Positions 1 to 10,015 of a stretch of 64,000 bases of DNA are shown here, in pieces. Every line of letters begins with the position of its first letter. Within the stretch, counting starts at the first letter, position 1. The notes under the pieces were generated by a model that saw only the letters and a program-made list of their open reading frames with translations, was not told the DNA's origin and searched no databases. Source of the stretch: Leptidea sinapis (Eukaryota > Arthropoda > Insecta > Lepidoptera > Pieridae); NCBI RefSeq assembly GCF_905404315.1, contig NC_066272.1:5208001-5272000 (forward strand), given 5' to 3'. The position numbers and the translations under genes were made by a program.

Positions 1-467
1 AGGTCAACAGTTTATCTCTACTTTGAGCAATGCACGCACACTTACACAAGGTGACATATAAATCGCGAGTGTAAGACGTACCTTGTCACGCACACTAAAG
101 TAATAAACCTGGCCTGTTTTCATCGGTTGACTAGCATCAACGGGCTCTATAGTCTAGAAAAAGCAGAGAGAGAGAGACAGAGATAAATTATCTAAGAATA
201 TTAAAATATAACTTAGATTACATATAATATGTTGCAGAGGACATCTTAATCTCTTATATTCGGAACTATGAAAGGTTTTCGTTTTTGATTTTCTGTTCAA
301 AAATTATACTCTTTCTACTCTCTTAAAATAATATTTATTAAAATATACTGTATGTATATTTAATTATATAACGATTTAAATAATATTATATTCTTTTGCT
401 TGTAGTTTAGTTTTAATAATTGTCATATTTGCTACTTTGTCACTGTTTTTTAAGTTTACTTGTATGT

Positions 468-762
468 CTTTTTTTAATGAAAATAAGGGACGAGACGAGC
501 AGGACGTGCTCCTGATGGTAATTGATACGCCCTTCCCATTACAATACAGTGCCGCTCAGGATTCTTGAAAAACCCAAAAATTCTGAGCGGCACTAAAATT
601 GCGCACGTCACCTTAAGACACCTTAAGACATAAGATGTTAAGTCTCATTTGCCCAGTAATTTCATTAGTTACGGCGCCCTTCAGACCGAAACACAGTAAT
701 GATTACACATTACTGCTTCATGGTAGAAATAGGCACCGTAGTGGTACCCATAATCTAGCCTA
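468..762 (-). mobile_element. SL300 SINE-like repeat, 5'-truncated copy
   Basis: The plus strand opens with a T-run and then TGAAAATAAGGGACGAGACG, the complement of the element's 3' end, so the copy lies on the minus strand. It matches the other SL300 copies through the GTGCCGCTCAG...CTGAGCGGCAC inverted repeat and stops after the TACCCATAATCTAGCC block. It lacks the terminal CCTCCCACTGGT that marks the element's 5' end. The short CACCTTAAGACA motif is duplicated inside it. Confidence 0.85.
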
Positions 763-781
763 ATAATATGTTTACTTTAGT

Positions 782-2368
782 TCTAAATAATTAAAGGAAA
801 TGCTAGGTCTGTTTAAACTATATACTATGTAATTATGCTTGAATATGACTGTTTGTTTCCTGAATTATATAAATAAATAAAAACATACTTACCAACGTAA
901 TAAAAACGTTTAGTACAGAACGTAAATCTCCTACTAAGTAATAATCACCAAGTTACTTTCGGCTTACAACTGTTGAGTCGTAAAAGTGAACGGCACGCGT
1001 AAAACGACTTCATAATCACACCTTTATTTGTTTTACCTTACGTGTTGTTTGACAAAATTATCCTGCGGGAATTTGGGAGTTCTAGAATATGAATTTAACT
1101 TGGATCAAAACAGGAGTAAAATCAGTCAATTGCGAGGTTGACATCCATTCGAAGGGTTTCCTACCATAGTTAGGATGTACTTCTTCTATATACGAGAATA
1201 TATCTACATAATGAAAATGGTCTTTGTTTGAGGCTCATTCACGCCTAAACCACTGATCATATCGACATGAAACTACCACCATTCGATACGAAATTTATTC
1301 CAGATGGATATGGCTTGACTTATTTTTTGAATACAAACGCACCTTGTTTTTTTTTTATTGCTGTTTTACTTTTATGATCATTTTCCCCGCTAATAAGCCG
1401 TTTGATCGATGAATAGTCGAATGTGAGATGGTGACAGATTAACACCAATTTCCCCATGAATTGCACCGAAGTTTATCTTACCATAAATATTTTTTTTTAA
1501 TTAAAAATTATTTCCTTTTACAATTCGCCCAGAGAAGCGGGCGGGAACGGCAAAATTAAATACATTTGTTAAAGAAACATTTTAAAATTTGACTGGTGGC
1601 CATTTTAGAATTCGACATCTCAGTTGTGTGGGACAATTATAGTTTTCACGCTGTGTCGAGAGTTGGCACAGAGCCTCATTATGCATATTAAGGTTGGTTA
1701 AAAAAAGATAAGTAAGTATTCAGTTGTGTAGTTATTGCGATTAATGAGATAAAGACCACTGTACAGATGGACGGAGAATGCTGAAATCTTATAAAAATCA
1801 GCATTAATTTCTTCATTTCAGTTTACCAAAAAAAAAAGAATTAAAGATATCATAAAAACATGTTTAAACATACTTTTGATAATCACCTATGTTATTTTTA
1901 TTGTTTTTATAGGCCAAATAACACTCAGCTTATGTTTAGTGGTAATTAAGGCTGCTATCCCAAGAAATCGCCAAAATAGCGCAGAGTTGAAACCATTTCT
2001 TGACGGTTTATATAAAGCTTATTTTTTACAATATATAATTATATATCTACAGAATATCAGAAGAAAATTCATTTTTTTATTACATTTATATTTTTATAGA
2101 CAGTGCAAAAAAACCATAACTTTTACAGTTGGACCTATGCTCAGCATGCAATCTAGATAATAATTGTAGGAAACGTTATTAATTGTATATCAATACCTGA
2201 CATAGTTTTGTTAGTTTTGTAAAGAAAATTGCATTATGTATGTAGTAAATTAAAAATGCTTCTAATTCTGAATTAAAACTGTGTACGGGAGAGGTAACCT
2301 AACTCCGCTCGATTTCTCAAGGTCGTTGGCTCGGTCCCCAGCCTTAAGTGACGTTAAAATCTAAAAAA
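782..2368. other. No gene recognised; AT-rich spacer
   Basis: AT-rich DNA with homopolymer runs. At about 1220-1310 a stretch reading CTCATTCACGCCTAAACCAC resembles the degenerate 'CACGCCTAAACTACCGAATCG' segment of the Helitron-like element at 15.7 kb, so it may be an old fragment. The reading frame of 94 codons at 1876-2160 is low-complexity and has no recognisable family signature. Nothing else is supported. Confidence 0.5.
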
Positions 2369-2369
2369 G

Positions 2370-2619
2370 TTAGATTATGGGTACTACAACGGCGCCTATT
2401 TCTGCCGCGAAGCAGAAATGTTAAAAAGCTAGTGAAATTACTGGGCAAATGAGACTGAACATCTTATTTCTCAAGGTGACGAGCGCAATTGTAGTGCCGC
2501 TCAGAATTTTTGAGTTTTTCAAGATTCCTGAGCGGCACTGCATTGTAATGGACAGGGCGTATCAATTAGCATCAGCTGAACGTCCTACTCGTCTCGTCCC
2601 TTATTATCATAAAAAAAAA
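2370..2619 (+). mobile_element. SL300 SINE-like repeat, 5'-truncated copy
   Basis: Begins at the GATTATGGGTACTACAACGG block and runs through the paired GCCGCTCAG and CTGAGCGGCAC arms to CTCGTCTCGTCCCTTATTAT and an A-run. The first ~45 bases of the family, starting CAGTGGGAGGCTCC, are missing and replaced by unrelated sequence. The element's 3' A-tail is on the plus strand. Confidence 0.85.
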
Positions 2620-3737
2620 TGGTGATAAACAATCATGAGATGCCATGAAATGTAAAACTAAAAAGACATCGACTGTCAATATTAATATTCTTCAAAGATG
2701 TTATTCTCGTATAATATATTCAATCATACGAATTTCACACTGCCGCAACTTCCCAAAAAGATCTATATTCGAAATTGAGACGAACATTTTCGAAAAATTT
2801 TTTATAGTGGCCAAATCTAAAAATATAAAAGTGAATTACGAACCTATATTTTCCATCAAATGATTAGTTTGTGTATCATAAAAAGTAATATCGTAATGAA
2901 CCATTTTAAAATGCGGTTGTACAACCAATATTATAGAAATTGTTGCTTTGAATAGCCGACATAGAGGTGAACTAGTGCAGGACAAACATGTAATGTTTAT
3001 TAATGTTTCATAACAGAAATGTTATTGTTTGTAAAAACTGGACTATAAACTTGCGCATTTCATGTTTTTCTAATAAATTTATCGCATTTACAATTCAACC
3101 TGTTTAATTGACCTGTCGAGATGAATAAAGGGAAATCTTAGAGACGAAAAGACTTCGAGTTAAAAGCTTTTGGCAATAAATCGTAAACTTCAATCCTTCC
3201 CCGTCTTATCCGTAGATACCTTGAGTTCGGGAACGGAAAACTTTTATCGAAGGGTTAGGAAAAGACAAAGGAATAGTTGTGTGTAACTCGTGTAATGTAA
3301 CAGAAATAGCATGGTTAACTTTGTGGAAGAAACTTGATTATGTTTAGTAAGTATTCTGATAAGGTTATGATTTATAGGAATCACTTTATTTGCTAAGAGT
3401 TTTCTCTCAAGTTCAAGCACAAAGGTTTTTTGCTCTTATGTATTTTATTTAAACTATGTGTTCATTATTATTTATTTTTTATAGTCTAAATTAAAATAAA
3501 ACTCTATTTAAATAGGCTTCAAGTAAGCGCTTTTCAATCGTTATTATAAATAGTTAATTTTAATTAAAAACTGTATCTACCATATGTTCGCGAAAAGTTG
3601 AGGTCGTAAGAAAAGTGTACAGGAAACTCAACAGCCACTCTTTTATATTAATAAGGTGCAGCATCCAAAAGCAATCTATAACGTAAACAATTCATATATT
3701 AAATAAGCCATACATATTCACTAATTGCGTTGCTACT
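2620..3737. other. No gene recognised; AT-rich spacer
   Basis: No coding or RNA signature seen. At about 3490-3560 a segment containing TATTTAAATAGGCTTCAAGT resembles the segment near 25.02-25.07 kb (TTTATTCAAATAGGCTTAAC). Both look like the complement of the 3' end of another LINE family, but the match is short. Confidence 0.45.
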
Positions 3738-4045
3738 TTACCAGTGGGAGGCTCCTTTGCAGAGAGTCGCTTTGCTCGGCTAGATTATGGCTATGGATTA
3801 TATATTACGGCGCCTATTTCTGCCATGAAGCAGTAATATGTAAGCATTATTGTGTTTCGATCTGAAGGGTGCCATCCATAGCTAGTGAAATTACTGGGCA
3901 AATGAGACTTAACACCTTATGTCTCAACGTGACGAGCGCAATTGTAGTGCCACTCAGATTATTTGGGTTTTTCAAGAATCCTGAGCGGAACTGCATTGTA
4001 ATGGGCAGGGCGTATCCGTCCCGCCCCTAATTATCATAAAAAAAA
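3738..4045 (+). mobile_element. SL300 SINE-like repeat, complete 5' end, 3' deletion
   Basis: Starts at TTACCAGTGGGAGGCTCC, the family's fixed 5' boundary, and ends in ATTATCATAAAAAAAA. Near the 3' end the sequence jumps from GGGCGTATC to CGTCCCGCCCC, so about 40 bases carrying the ATTACCATCAGCTGAACGTC block are missing. The stem arm GCGGCAC is mutated to GCGGAAC. Confidence 0.85.
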
Positions 4046-4159
4046 CTTCAGAAAATCTTTTATACTCATTTTGAGACAAGCAAGCAAAATACGAATTAAT
4101 AGTATAGTGACGCCTCCAAGTATGTAAAAATATCTGGAAATTTGAAAAATCTTTTTGTG

Positions 4160-4435
4160 GTAGGTAAAATTTCTTGCCTCGCACTTTGGAATCAATTACC
4201 GGATGCGGTTTTCCCGAACATATACGACTTAGAGACCTTCAAGAAAAAAGGGGCCTTTAAGGTAGGAGTGCATACTCCTACCTTAAAGGCCCCTTTTTTT
4301 TTTCGCAACGCCGGCAACGATTTTGTTGACACACCTGTTGTTGCGGATGTCCATGGGCGGTTGTCTCACCTCTCTCCATCCCGTGAGCCTCTTGCCCATT
4401 TGCGCCCTCTTATATAAAAAAAAATATCTTTTGAT
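4160..4435 (+). mobile_element. LINE ORF2 C-terminal fragment with hairpin insertion
   Basis: The plus-strand frame reads LALWNQLPDAVFPNIYDL and then ETFKK. This is the C-terminal signature shared by Jockey/CR1-type LINEs; LINE-A in this window has LWNELPCAVFPGRYDM at the same place. Downstream the frame continues with PSREPLAHLRPLI, a stop and an A-run, which fits a LINE 3' end. The family differs from LINE-A after the FKK motif. A perfect 26-bp inverted repeat interrupts the FKK region (separate entry). A degenerate frame; not a host gene. Confidence 0.6.
4244..4299. repeat. Perfect 26-bp inverted repeat, 4-nt loop
   Basis: Left arm 4244-4269, loop GCAT 4270-4273, right arm 4274-4299, all 26 pairs Watson-Crick. 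The arms begin with six As and end with six Ts around a GGGGCC core. The right arm (ACTCCTACCTTAAAGGCC) resembles the LINE-A segment ACACCTTCCTTAAAGGCC, so I infer the right arm is ancestral and the left arm is a templated inverted copy. Confidence 0.9.
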
Positions 4436-5144
4436 ATTAAGTACCATCTTATTGTTTATTTTAAATCCGTCAGTGTAACCAAAATTTATTTTGATTTTGG
4501 AAAGAAACCCTCTGAGCTCGAGTTGGATTTGTACTTACCCGGATTCCTCATAACGCCGATTCAAATCATCAATACATAATCTCCAACATCGAGTGGAGTT
4601 TTCGCTCATAACAATACCTCGACCTGAAAAATTATTTCATAAATACACAACAAAAGGCCATAAATACGCCTATTTACGTACAATACAAAAGCTAAGCCCA
4701 CGTTTTACGATAAAATCATAAATTTAAAACGAACTCTTTGTACCGATTCGACTATGCAAATTAGAAACACCGAGATACAAATCTGTTAGTATAATTCATG
4801 CAAATATTTATTAGCTCCTCGTCTATTTCGATAGAGGAAACGTTTATCATAAGATGTTGAACGTGAATAAGCCGAGATTGTAAATAAACTCAGATCTTGT
4901 CGCCTTTTACCTAGTTTTGAATTGTATTTCGGTATTATAAGCAGGTACAGATAAGTTGAGTTAAGTAACCAGTTAATTGTAATGCCAAATAATACAATAA
5001 ATATTAAAAAAAAATAGTTAACGTAAGTATCCATCTTTACTCTGTGGTTTAACATATTCTGTCTTATTAATAAACGCAGTGTAATGTTACTCCAAGTTTA
5101 AAATGACTTCCCGCTGTCATGTTATTCTGTAGACACAACTTAGA
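4436..5144. other. No gene recognised; AT-rich spacer
   Basis: Sequence without recognised coding or repeat signature. The minus-strand frame at 4786-5055 (89 codons) has one hydrophobic stretch but no family motif and is probably chance. Confidence 0.4.
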
Positions 5145-5393
5145 TTTTTTTTTATGTAAATAAGGGACGAGACGAGCAAGACGTTCCGCTGATGGTAATT
5201 GAAACGTCCTGCCCATTACAATGCAGTGCCACTCAGAATGAATGAAAAACCCATAAATTCTGAGCGGCACTACAACTGCGCTCGTCACCTTGAGACAAAA
5301 GATGTTACGTCTCATTTACCCAGTAATTTCACTAGCTACGGCGCCCTTCAGGCTGAAACATAGCAATGCTTACACATTACTGCTTCACGGCAC
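5145..5393 (-). mobile_element. SL300 SINE-like repeat, 5'-truncated copy
   Basis: T-run followed by GTAAATAAGGGACGAGACGA, then the two stem arms (GTGCCACTCAG and CTGAGCGGCAC) and the CAGTAATTTCACTAGCTACG block. It stops after CATTACTGCTTCACGGCA, so the element's first ~70 bases are missing. A second copy follows within 15 bases in the same orientation. Confidence 0.85.
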
Positions 5394-5406
5394 ATGCTAC
5401 ATGAGG

Positions 5407-5706
5407 TTTTATGAAAATAAGGGACGAGACGGGCAGGTCGTTAAGCTGATGGTAATTGATACGCCCTACCCATTACAATGCAGTGCCAATCAGGATTATT
5501 GAAAAACCCAAAAATTCCGGCCGGCACTACAGTTGCGCTCGTCAACTTGAAACAAAAGACGCTGAGTCTCATTTGCCCAGTAATTTCACTAGCTACGGCG
5601 CCCTTCAGACTGAAACACAGTAATGTTTACACATTATTTCTCGCGGCAGAAATAGGCGCCGTTGTGGTACCCATAATCTAGCCGTCTTTCTGTGCAAAAG
5701 GAGCCG
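5407..5706 (-). mobile_element. SL300 SINE-like repeat, near full length
   Basis: Runs from TTTTATGAAAATAAGGGACG to GTGCAAAAGGAGCC, losing only the last CTCCCACTGGT. One stem arm is altered (GTGCCAATCAG) and the other reads CCGGCCGGCAC, so the central hairpin has decayed in this copy. It forms a direct pair with the copy ending at 5393. Confidence 0.85.
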
Positions 5707-5744
5707 AGAAGTACTTATAAAATGGAGTAGAGACTTGCTACTGA

Positions 5745-5830
5745 GTTTTAACACGACAGCATACGCCACAAACTGGAATATCATTCTCACCACTTGGATC
5801 TGTGGCTTTTGAAGGCAATTTTGTAGTGTT
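5745..5830 (+). mobile_element. Small LINE-A-like C-terminal fragment
   Basis: CGCCACAAACTGGAATATCA and the following CACCACTTGGATCTGTGGC parallel LINE-A's CGCCACAATTTAGGATATCA and CACCATCTGGATGTGTGGC, which code for the RHNLGYHPHHLDVW segment of ORF2. About 85 bases are recognisable. Just downstream, 5850-5896 holds a compound hairpin (CCCAATAATA...TATTATTGGG around AATTGCT/AGCAATT) of unknown origin. Confidence 0.55.
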
Positions 5831-5896
5831 TGCATGGGCTGTAGCCCAATAATAACAATAATTGCTGTAGCAATTGCCACTTATTATTGGGTTATC

Positions 5897-6739
5897 GTTC
5901 ACGGAAATATCCTCTCAATCCCATAAAAATGAATTTCAAATAAATACTTATTTAACCTTTAATTTAGTAAGTAATGTACCAGAAAAGCTTCATAGTTATA
6001 TAATAAGCCTGAGAACAGGAGCAAAAAGTTTTATGTCATAAGGAACAATGAGTTAGTGGACTTGCCTTATATGGTGGTGCCTAAATATGGTCTCAAACTG
6101 ATCGGAAGAGACACACGCCCGCATTTTAATTAATACCAGATGGCCTAATTTGACAGTGAATTTAACTTATGCTTTGTGGAATTGTATATAAGTATTGGAC
6201 TGTCACAGACTTATTTCTATATCGGACATAAAATTTTATTTGAATTTTTTTTTTGAAATCTGATCCAAATGGTTTCTAGCTTTTAGTCAAGGGCATATAA
6301 AATTATTAGCTTTATTTTGTGATATATTCCAATGTTAACGCGTACTTTTCTTGACTAAAACTACTAAGAGTAAAATATTTTCTAAAATAATGAAAACGGC
6401 CTGCAACTATATAGTAATAATACGTTTTTAAATTTAGCAGTAGCTTTCTCGATATTAACAAATTCAAGTGCTTGTAAATGTTATATTTTAGATAGTTTTA
6501 TCATAACTGTTTATTTTGGAGTAGTAGAAAATATTTAACTTTATTTAAGTTTGATAGTCGTTTTATTTTATTACGTACAAGTGCTAACGCGGCACGTATT
6601 TGTTCATTTTATGAATTGTCATATGTAATGCAATGTCATTGATTGAATTATCTGTATTGCGAATATATAGGTATTTTAAATAAAAAAAATAGGTTCGGAT
6701 AAGTAATGACCAACATATCATATACTATAATTATTATTA
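5897..6739. other. No gene recognised; AT-rich spacer
   Basis: AT-rich DNA with no supported gene, RNA or repeat family. Confidence 0.5.
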
Positions 6740-6750
6740 GTATAAGTATT

Positions 6751-7060
6751 TCTTTTTATGAAAATTGGGGACGAGACGAGTAGGACGCTCAGCTGATGGT
6801 AATTGATACGCCCCACCCAGTACAATGCAGTGCCGCTCAGGATTCTTGAAAAACTCAAAACTTCTGAGCGGCACTACAATTGCGCTCGTCACCTTGAGAC
6901 ATAAGATGTTAAGTCTCATTTGTCCAGTAATTTCACTAGCTTCGGCGCCCTTCAGACCGAAACACAGTAATGTTTACACAATAATACTTCACGGCAGAAA
7001 TAGGCGCCTTTGTGGTAACCATAATCTAGCTGGCTTCCTGTGCAAAGGAGCCTCCCACTC
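6751..7060 (-). mobile_element. SL300 SINE-like repeat, full length with 11-bp target duplication
   Basis: Best-bounded copy. In element orientation it opens with GAGTGGGAGGCTCC and closes with an A-rich tail. The 11-mer GTATAAGTATT occurs at 6740-6750 and again at 7061-7071, directly abutting both ends, which fits target-primed insertion. The body carries inverted pairs shared by the family: GGCGCC...GGCGCC, a degraded CAGTAATG hairpin, GAGAC...GTCTC, and GTGCCGCTCAG...CTGAGCGGCAC. No open frame is conserved and no clear tRNA A/B box is seen. A fixed 5' end across most copies argues for a SINE rather than random LINE truncations. It may belong to the lepidopteran SINEs described as Metulj; this is recall only. 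Confidence 0.85.
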
Positions 7061-7071
7061 GTATAAGTATT

Positions 7072-7593
7072 ACTCCGCTCGGTTCAGCAATTTTTGCAGT
7101 ATAACCGAAGGACAAAGCCAGTTCTCCATTAATTATTAGTATAGATTTGCTTCTTGAATTCTGTTTACATAAGTGACATGACAAAATACAAACCACGTAT
7201 GAACATACGAGTACTTTTGACGTTTGTAAAAGTAATTTCGAAATAGAATAATGTCCACTAAGTAGCGATGTAATCAGGACTCTTAATTAATATAGACATG
7301 ATATCGAGTTCGTGTGACAATGAAGAGATAAAGTGCTTTTAAGAAGCGAGTGCAGTAGCTCTCTGGCGTCTGATAAAAATCGACAATACCTTTTTCTGAG
7401 CGCGGGAGTTGTCCAAGCAGCCATATTGAATTTATCTCGCTGTATTTCACGATTGAGCGCAAAATGCTTTTAAGTTGAAACAAAGACCAGTTTTAAATGA
7501 GAAACGAATCTTATGAATGCGATTAACACATTTTTTTAAAAGGTAGAATGTCCTTTCACTTGTAGTTGAGTTCGTTGATTTTGAAATACTATT
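7072..7593. other. No gene recognised; spacer
   Basis: No supported gene or repeat. The overlapping minus-strand frames of 66 and 70 codons at 7283-7659 show no family signature. Confidence 0.4.
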
Positions 7594-8512
7594 TTTAAGG
7601 AAGAGGAAGACAAATGAGTGTTTAGGGCAAGATGATGATAAGTGATCACCGGCGCCCACATTCTCCTATAACACCCGATAAATCATAGGAGCATTGCCGG
7701 CCTTTAAGGAAGGTGTAGGCGCTAATTTGAAGGGGGCATGGGTACCTTACCCATGTCGTATCGTCTTGGAAACACCACACGATGGAGCTCATTACACAGG
7801 TTGGTTAAGCGTGGAAGAAAGTTCCTTGAAAACTGCACTGTGGAGGAACGACACACATCCAAATAACGGAGATGAACGTAATCTATGACGTGTCGGGTGA
7901 AGGTGGGATTCGGCGGCAGGAATCAGGTTAAGGCGAACAGTAAGCAGAAAATACGCAAACATGGTGTTTTTAGACAAGTTTTGTGGTGAAAGTATAGCAT
8001 TTCGAGCAATGGACATTACTTAATCCTGTTACACATAACCTGAAGTCTTGTTTGTAGATTGCTAATGCTTGCTGTTGGTCATAGTTAACACTCCCGAGCC
8101 TTTTTGAACTACCACTTTTCATTGCAGTTAAACAAGTTTTTTGGCATAGCAGGACGCATTTTTTTAGTACTTCTCTCAGAAAACTATTATTCTTATAGCT
8201 TGTACTTTTTTGTGTAGGTACATTTAATCAGATTAGTAGTGAATAACGAGGATTGTAAACAAATAAAATGTTTTCCACGCAAGAATTTTGAAAATATTGG
8301 GTTTTTTACACAGATGGCAAGCCGGCAGCCGTGAACTCATATCGCTTAAGGTCGTTAGCATATAGTGTCTCCTTAAACAGCTCTTCGGAACACTCTCCGT
8401 GATAGATGCAGTTATAGACACACAATGAAGCGACGTCTCTACGCAACGCCATGTGATCGAGCCATTCACAGAGCACTGGGTCCTCGACAATTCGAGCAAC
8501 TCGCACGTGCAT
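7594..8512 (-). mobile_element. LINE-A 3' fragment split by a TTAA-M insertion
   Basis: Two collinear pieces, 7594-7927 (3' end) and 8377-8512 (upstream part), read on the minus strand. The upstream piece codes for VARIVEDPVLCEWLDHMALR and then RDVASLCV, matching the near-full LINE-A at 47.2-47.3 kb. The downstream piece carries the CTGATTCCTGCCGCCGAAT block and the tail complement AAGTGATCACCGGCGCCCAC. The copy is 5'-truncated and its frame is broken in the 3' half. A 441-bp MITE sits between the pieces at a TTAA present at the same point in other LINE-A copies. The long minus-strand frame at 8306-8683 is a chimera of LINE-A, MITE and flank, not a gene. Confidence 0.85.
7932..8372. mobile_element. 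TTAA-M MITE, nested in LINE-A
   Basis: A 441-bp non-coding element flanked by TTAA at 7928-7931 and 8373-8376. Its ends are GGCGAACAGT and (inverted) GGAGACACTA, a short imperfect terminal inverted repeat. It aligns along its whole length with 49310-49746, for example TAGACAAGTTTTGTGGTG near the left end and CGGCAGCCGTGAACTCATAT near the right end. The unoccupied LINE-A sequence at 27348-27351 and 47344-47347 has a single TTAA at this position, proving insertion with TTAA duplication. TTAA targeting is typical of piggyBac-type and some Sola-type transposases; the GGCGA ends are not the usual CCC of piggyBac, so the superfamily is open. Confidence 0.85.
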
Positions 8513-8600
8513 GTTACAGTTCATATCAATACGTTGAGAATCGTAATTTACTGTGAGAAGTGAACTAGTTAGTTCCTGGATGTATACGTTTGCAAAGTGA

Positions 8601-8870
8601 TCCCAGAAAATGTGCAAAACAAACAAGTTACGAAATTCAAAATTATTGTGAAAAAACATATATGTGGTCCTACCTACCTCCACACCTTGGGATGAAGCGA
8701 CCTTCTTTAGGATATTTAGTTAATAAATTTTATTGCAAAGAAACACTATTCATAAAAATATCGCTAAGTTTCTTGCGCCCGTCTTCTTCTCAGGTCTGAG
8801 AAGAACAAAAACAAACATTGGTCAGTGGTAGATAAGTGATTGATATCCTACTTAGAATATTTTTTTTAAT
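8601..8870 (+). mobile_element. LINE-B 3' fragment
   Basis: The plus strand begins IPENVQNKQVTKFKIIVKK, matching the LINE-B C-terminus at 43103 and at 61 kb (IPENVQNKSITLFKRIVKK). The 3' part (CTTCTTCTCAGGTCTGAGAA) matches the LINE-B 3' UTR seen at 43.3 and 60.7 kb. The frame is lost after HICG. It lies tail to tail with the minus-strand LINE-A fragment. Confidence 0.7.
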
Positions 8871-9590
8871 ACGTTCAAACTAAATTTAAAATTGACATTG
8901 ATCACAGCTAAGGCTGTCAATGAAGTCTTGTGTGGAGGCAGCCTAGCGAAACTATCTAAGAAAGAAGCGATTGTAAGAAACGTGGAGTCATTGATAGATT
9001 GATAGATGACGGCTATAATCTTATAAAAAAACGGACACAGCTGAAATCCACTACGTTTTAAGCAACTGCTCGCTTTCCAACTTAGCCGGATTATACTTCG
9101 TCGCCATATTAATGCAATTACTATTTCAAATTTATCTCAAATCATTGCATACTCATACTCAACTAAATATCAATTTTTAATTAGGCTATCCCTCCTCTCA
9201 TGACGTAGTATTTACATCCTCTTTGTTTGGAGGCTACTAAACATAGACTGTAAGATAATTTTAATTACCAGGGCAACATACGCTACGTAACAAAAGTTAC
9301 CAAGACAACGTTAATCCATTAACAACACATGAAAAGTTAATACGAGTCAATAAAACAGTTGGACAGGTATCAAACTCGGAGGGTGCAACCCCGCAGTTAA
9401 CTATAGGTAAGTACAAAATACGGTGCAAGATTGATCGATAGTGGCAGCGGAGTGACGCAGCGTATTCAATATTAAGTACTATGATAAGGCTATGATTTGA
9501 TGATGCTATGAATATATGAAGTATTTACGCAGTGTATTCAGGCAATGTTTCGTATATGGTAAGATATGAAGAGACGAGGAAAATAGAAAA
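8871..9590. other. No gene recognised; AT-rich spacer
   Basis: No supported coding exon, RNA gene or repeat. Confidence 0.45.
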
Positions 9591-9780
9591 GAATAGAAAA
9601 GACTTTATTATCAACAAAAACACATAACAACTTCAATTTTAAAATCAAAAAAATATCTGTGTGGCGCGTGATTCCCTGCTAAAAGGAACTGACTCAGTAC
9701 ATTGTTGTGTAAGTACAGAAGACATCAACACAGCACTGGTGTTCAGCAGCCCCTCGTGACATTTAGAGTAGTCTTCCCAT
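9591..9780 (-). mobile_element. Possible LINE 3' tail
   Basis: The plus strand starts with AAAATAGAAAAGAATAGAAA, so the minus strand ends in a TTTTCTATTC repeat, as some LINE 3' ends do. No coding part is present, so the family cannot be named. Confidence 0.25.
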
Positions 9781-9859
9781 TGTAAATAATTAGTGAATTG
9801 AATGACTGAATATTGTATGTTGACTTTATCGTTCTTTCTAAATTTGTAGTGTTAGTTTG

Positions 9860-10015
9860 TGATACGCCCTGCTAACTACGCTCCCGCTCAATATTCTTGA
9901 AAATTCTGGGTAATACTACGATTGTGCTCGTTGGTTGAGACTTACGACGGTAAGCTTCAGTAGTCTAGTGAATTCTCCAATACTCAAACAGTACTTGTAG
10001 CAGAAAACAGCACTG
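9860..10015 (-). mobile_element. Highly diverged SL300 remnant
   Basis: GATACGCCCTGCTAACTACG, then CCGCTCAATATTCTTGAAAA, TACTACGATTGTGCTCGT and GAGACTTACGAC follow the SL300 order (TACGCCCTGCCCATTACAAT, CCGCTCAGGATTCTTGAAAA, CACTACAATTGCGCTCGTC, GAGACATAAG) with many substitutions. Both ends are lost. It is the oldest-looking copy in the window. Confidence 0.55.

Noticed and set aside
1876..2160. 94-codon frame as a small membrane protein gene
   Set aside because: Low-complexity AT-rich codons, no family motif, no supporting context.
5145..5706. CRISPR-like or tandem array
   Set aside because: Two neighbouring SL300 copies with different truncations; no short regular spacers.
7928..8376. 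PIF/Harbinger MITE with TTA or TAA duplication
   Set aside because: Only a 4-base TTAA duplication leaves symmetrical GGCGA ends and matches the empty sites exactly.
8306..8683. 125-codon minus-strand frame as a host gene
   Set aside because: It runs across LINE-B flank, LINE-A coding and the right end of the TTAA-M MITE; only the LINE part has homology.
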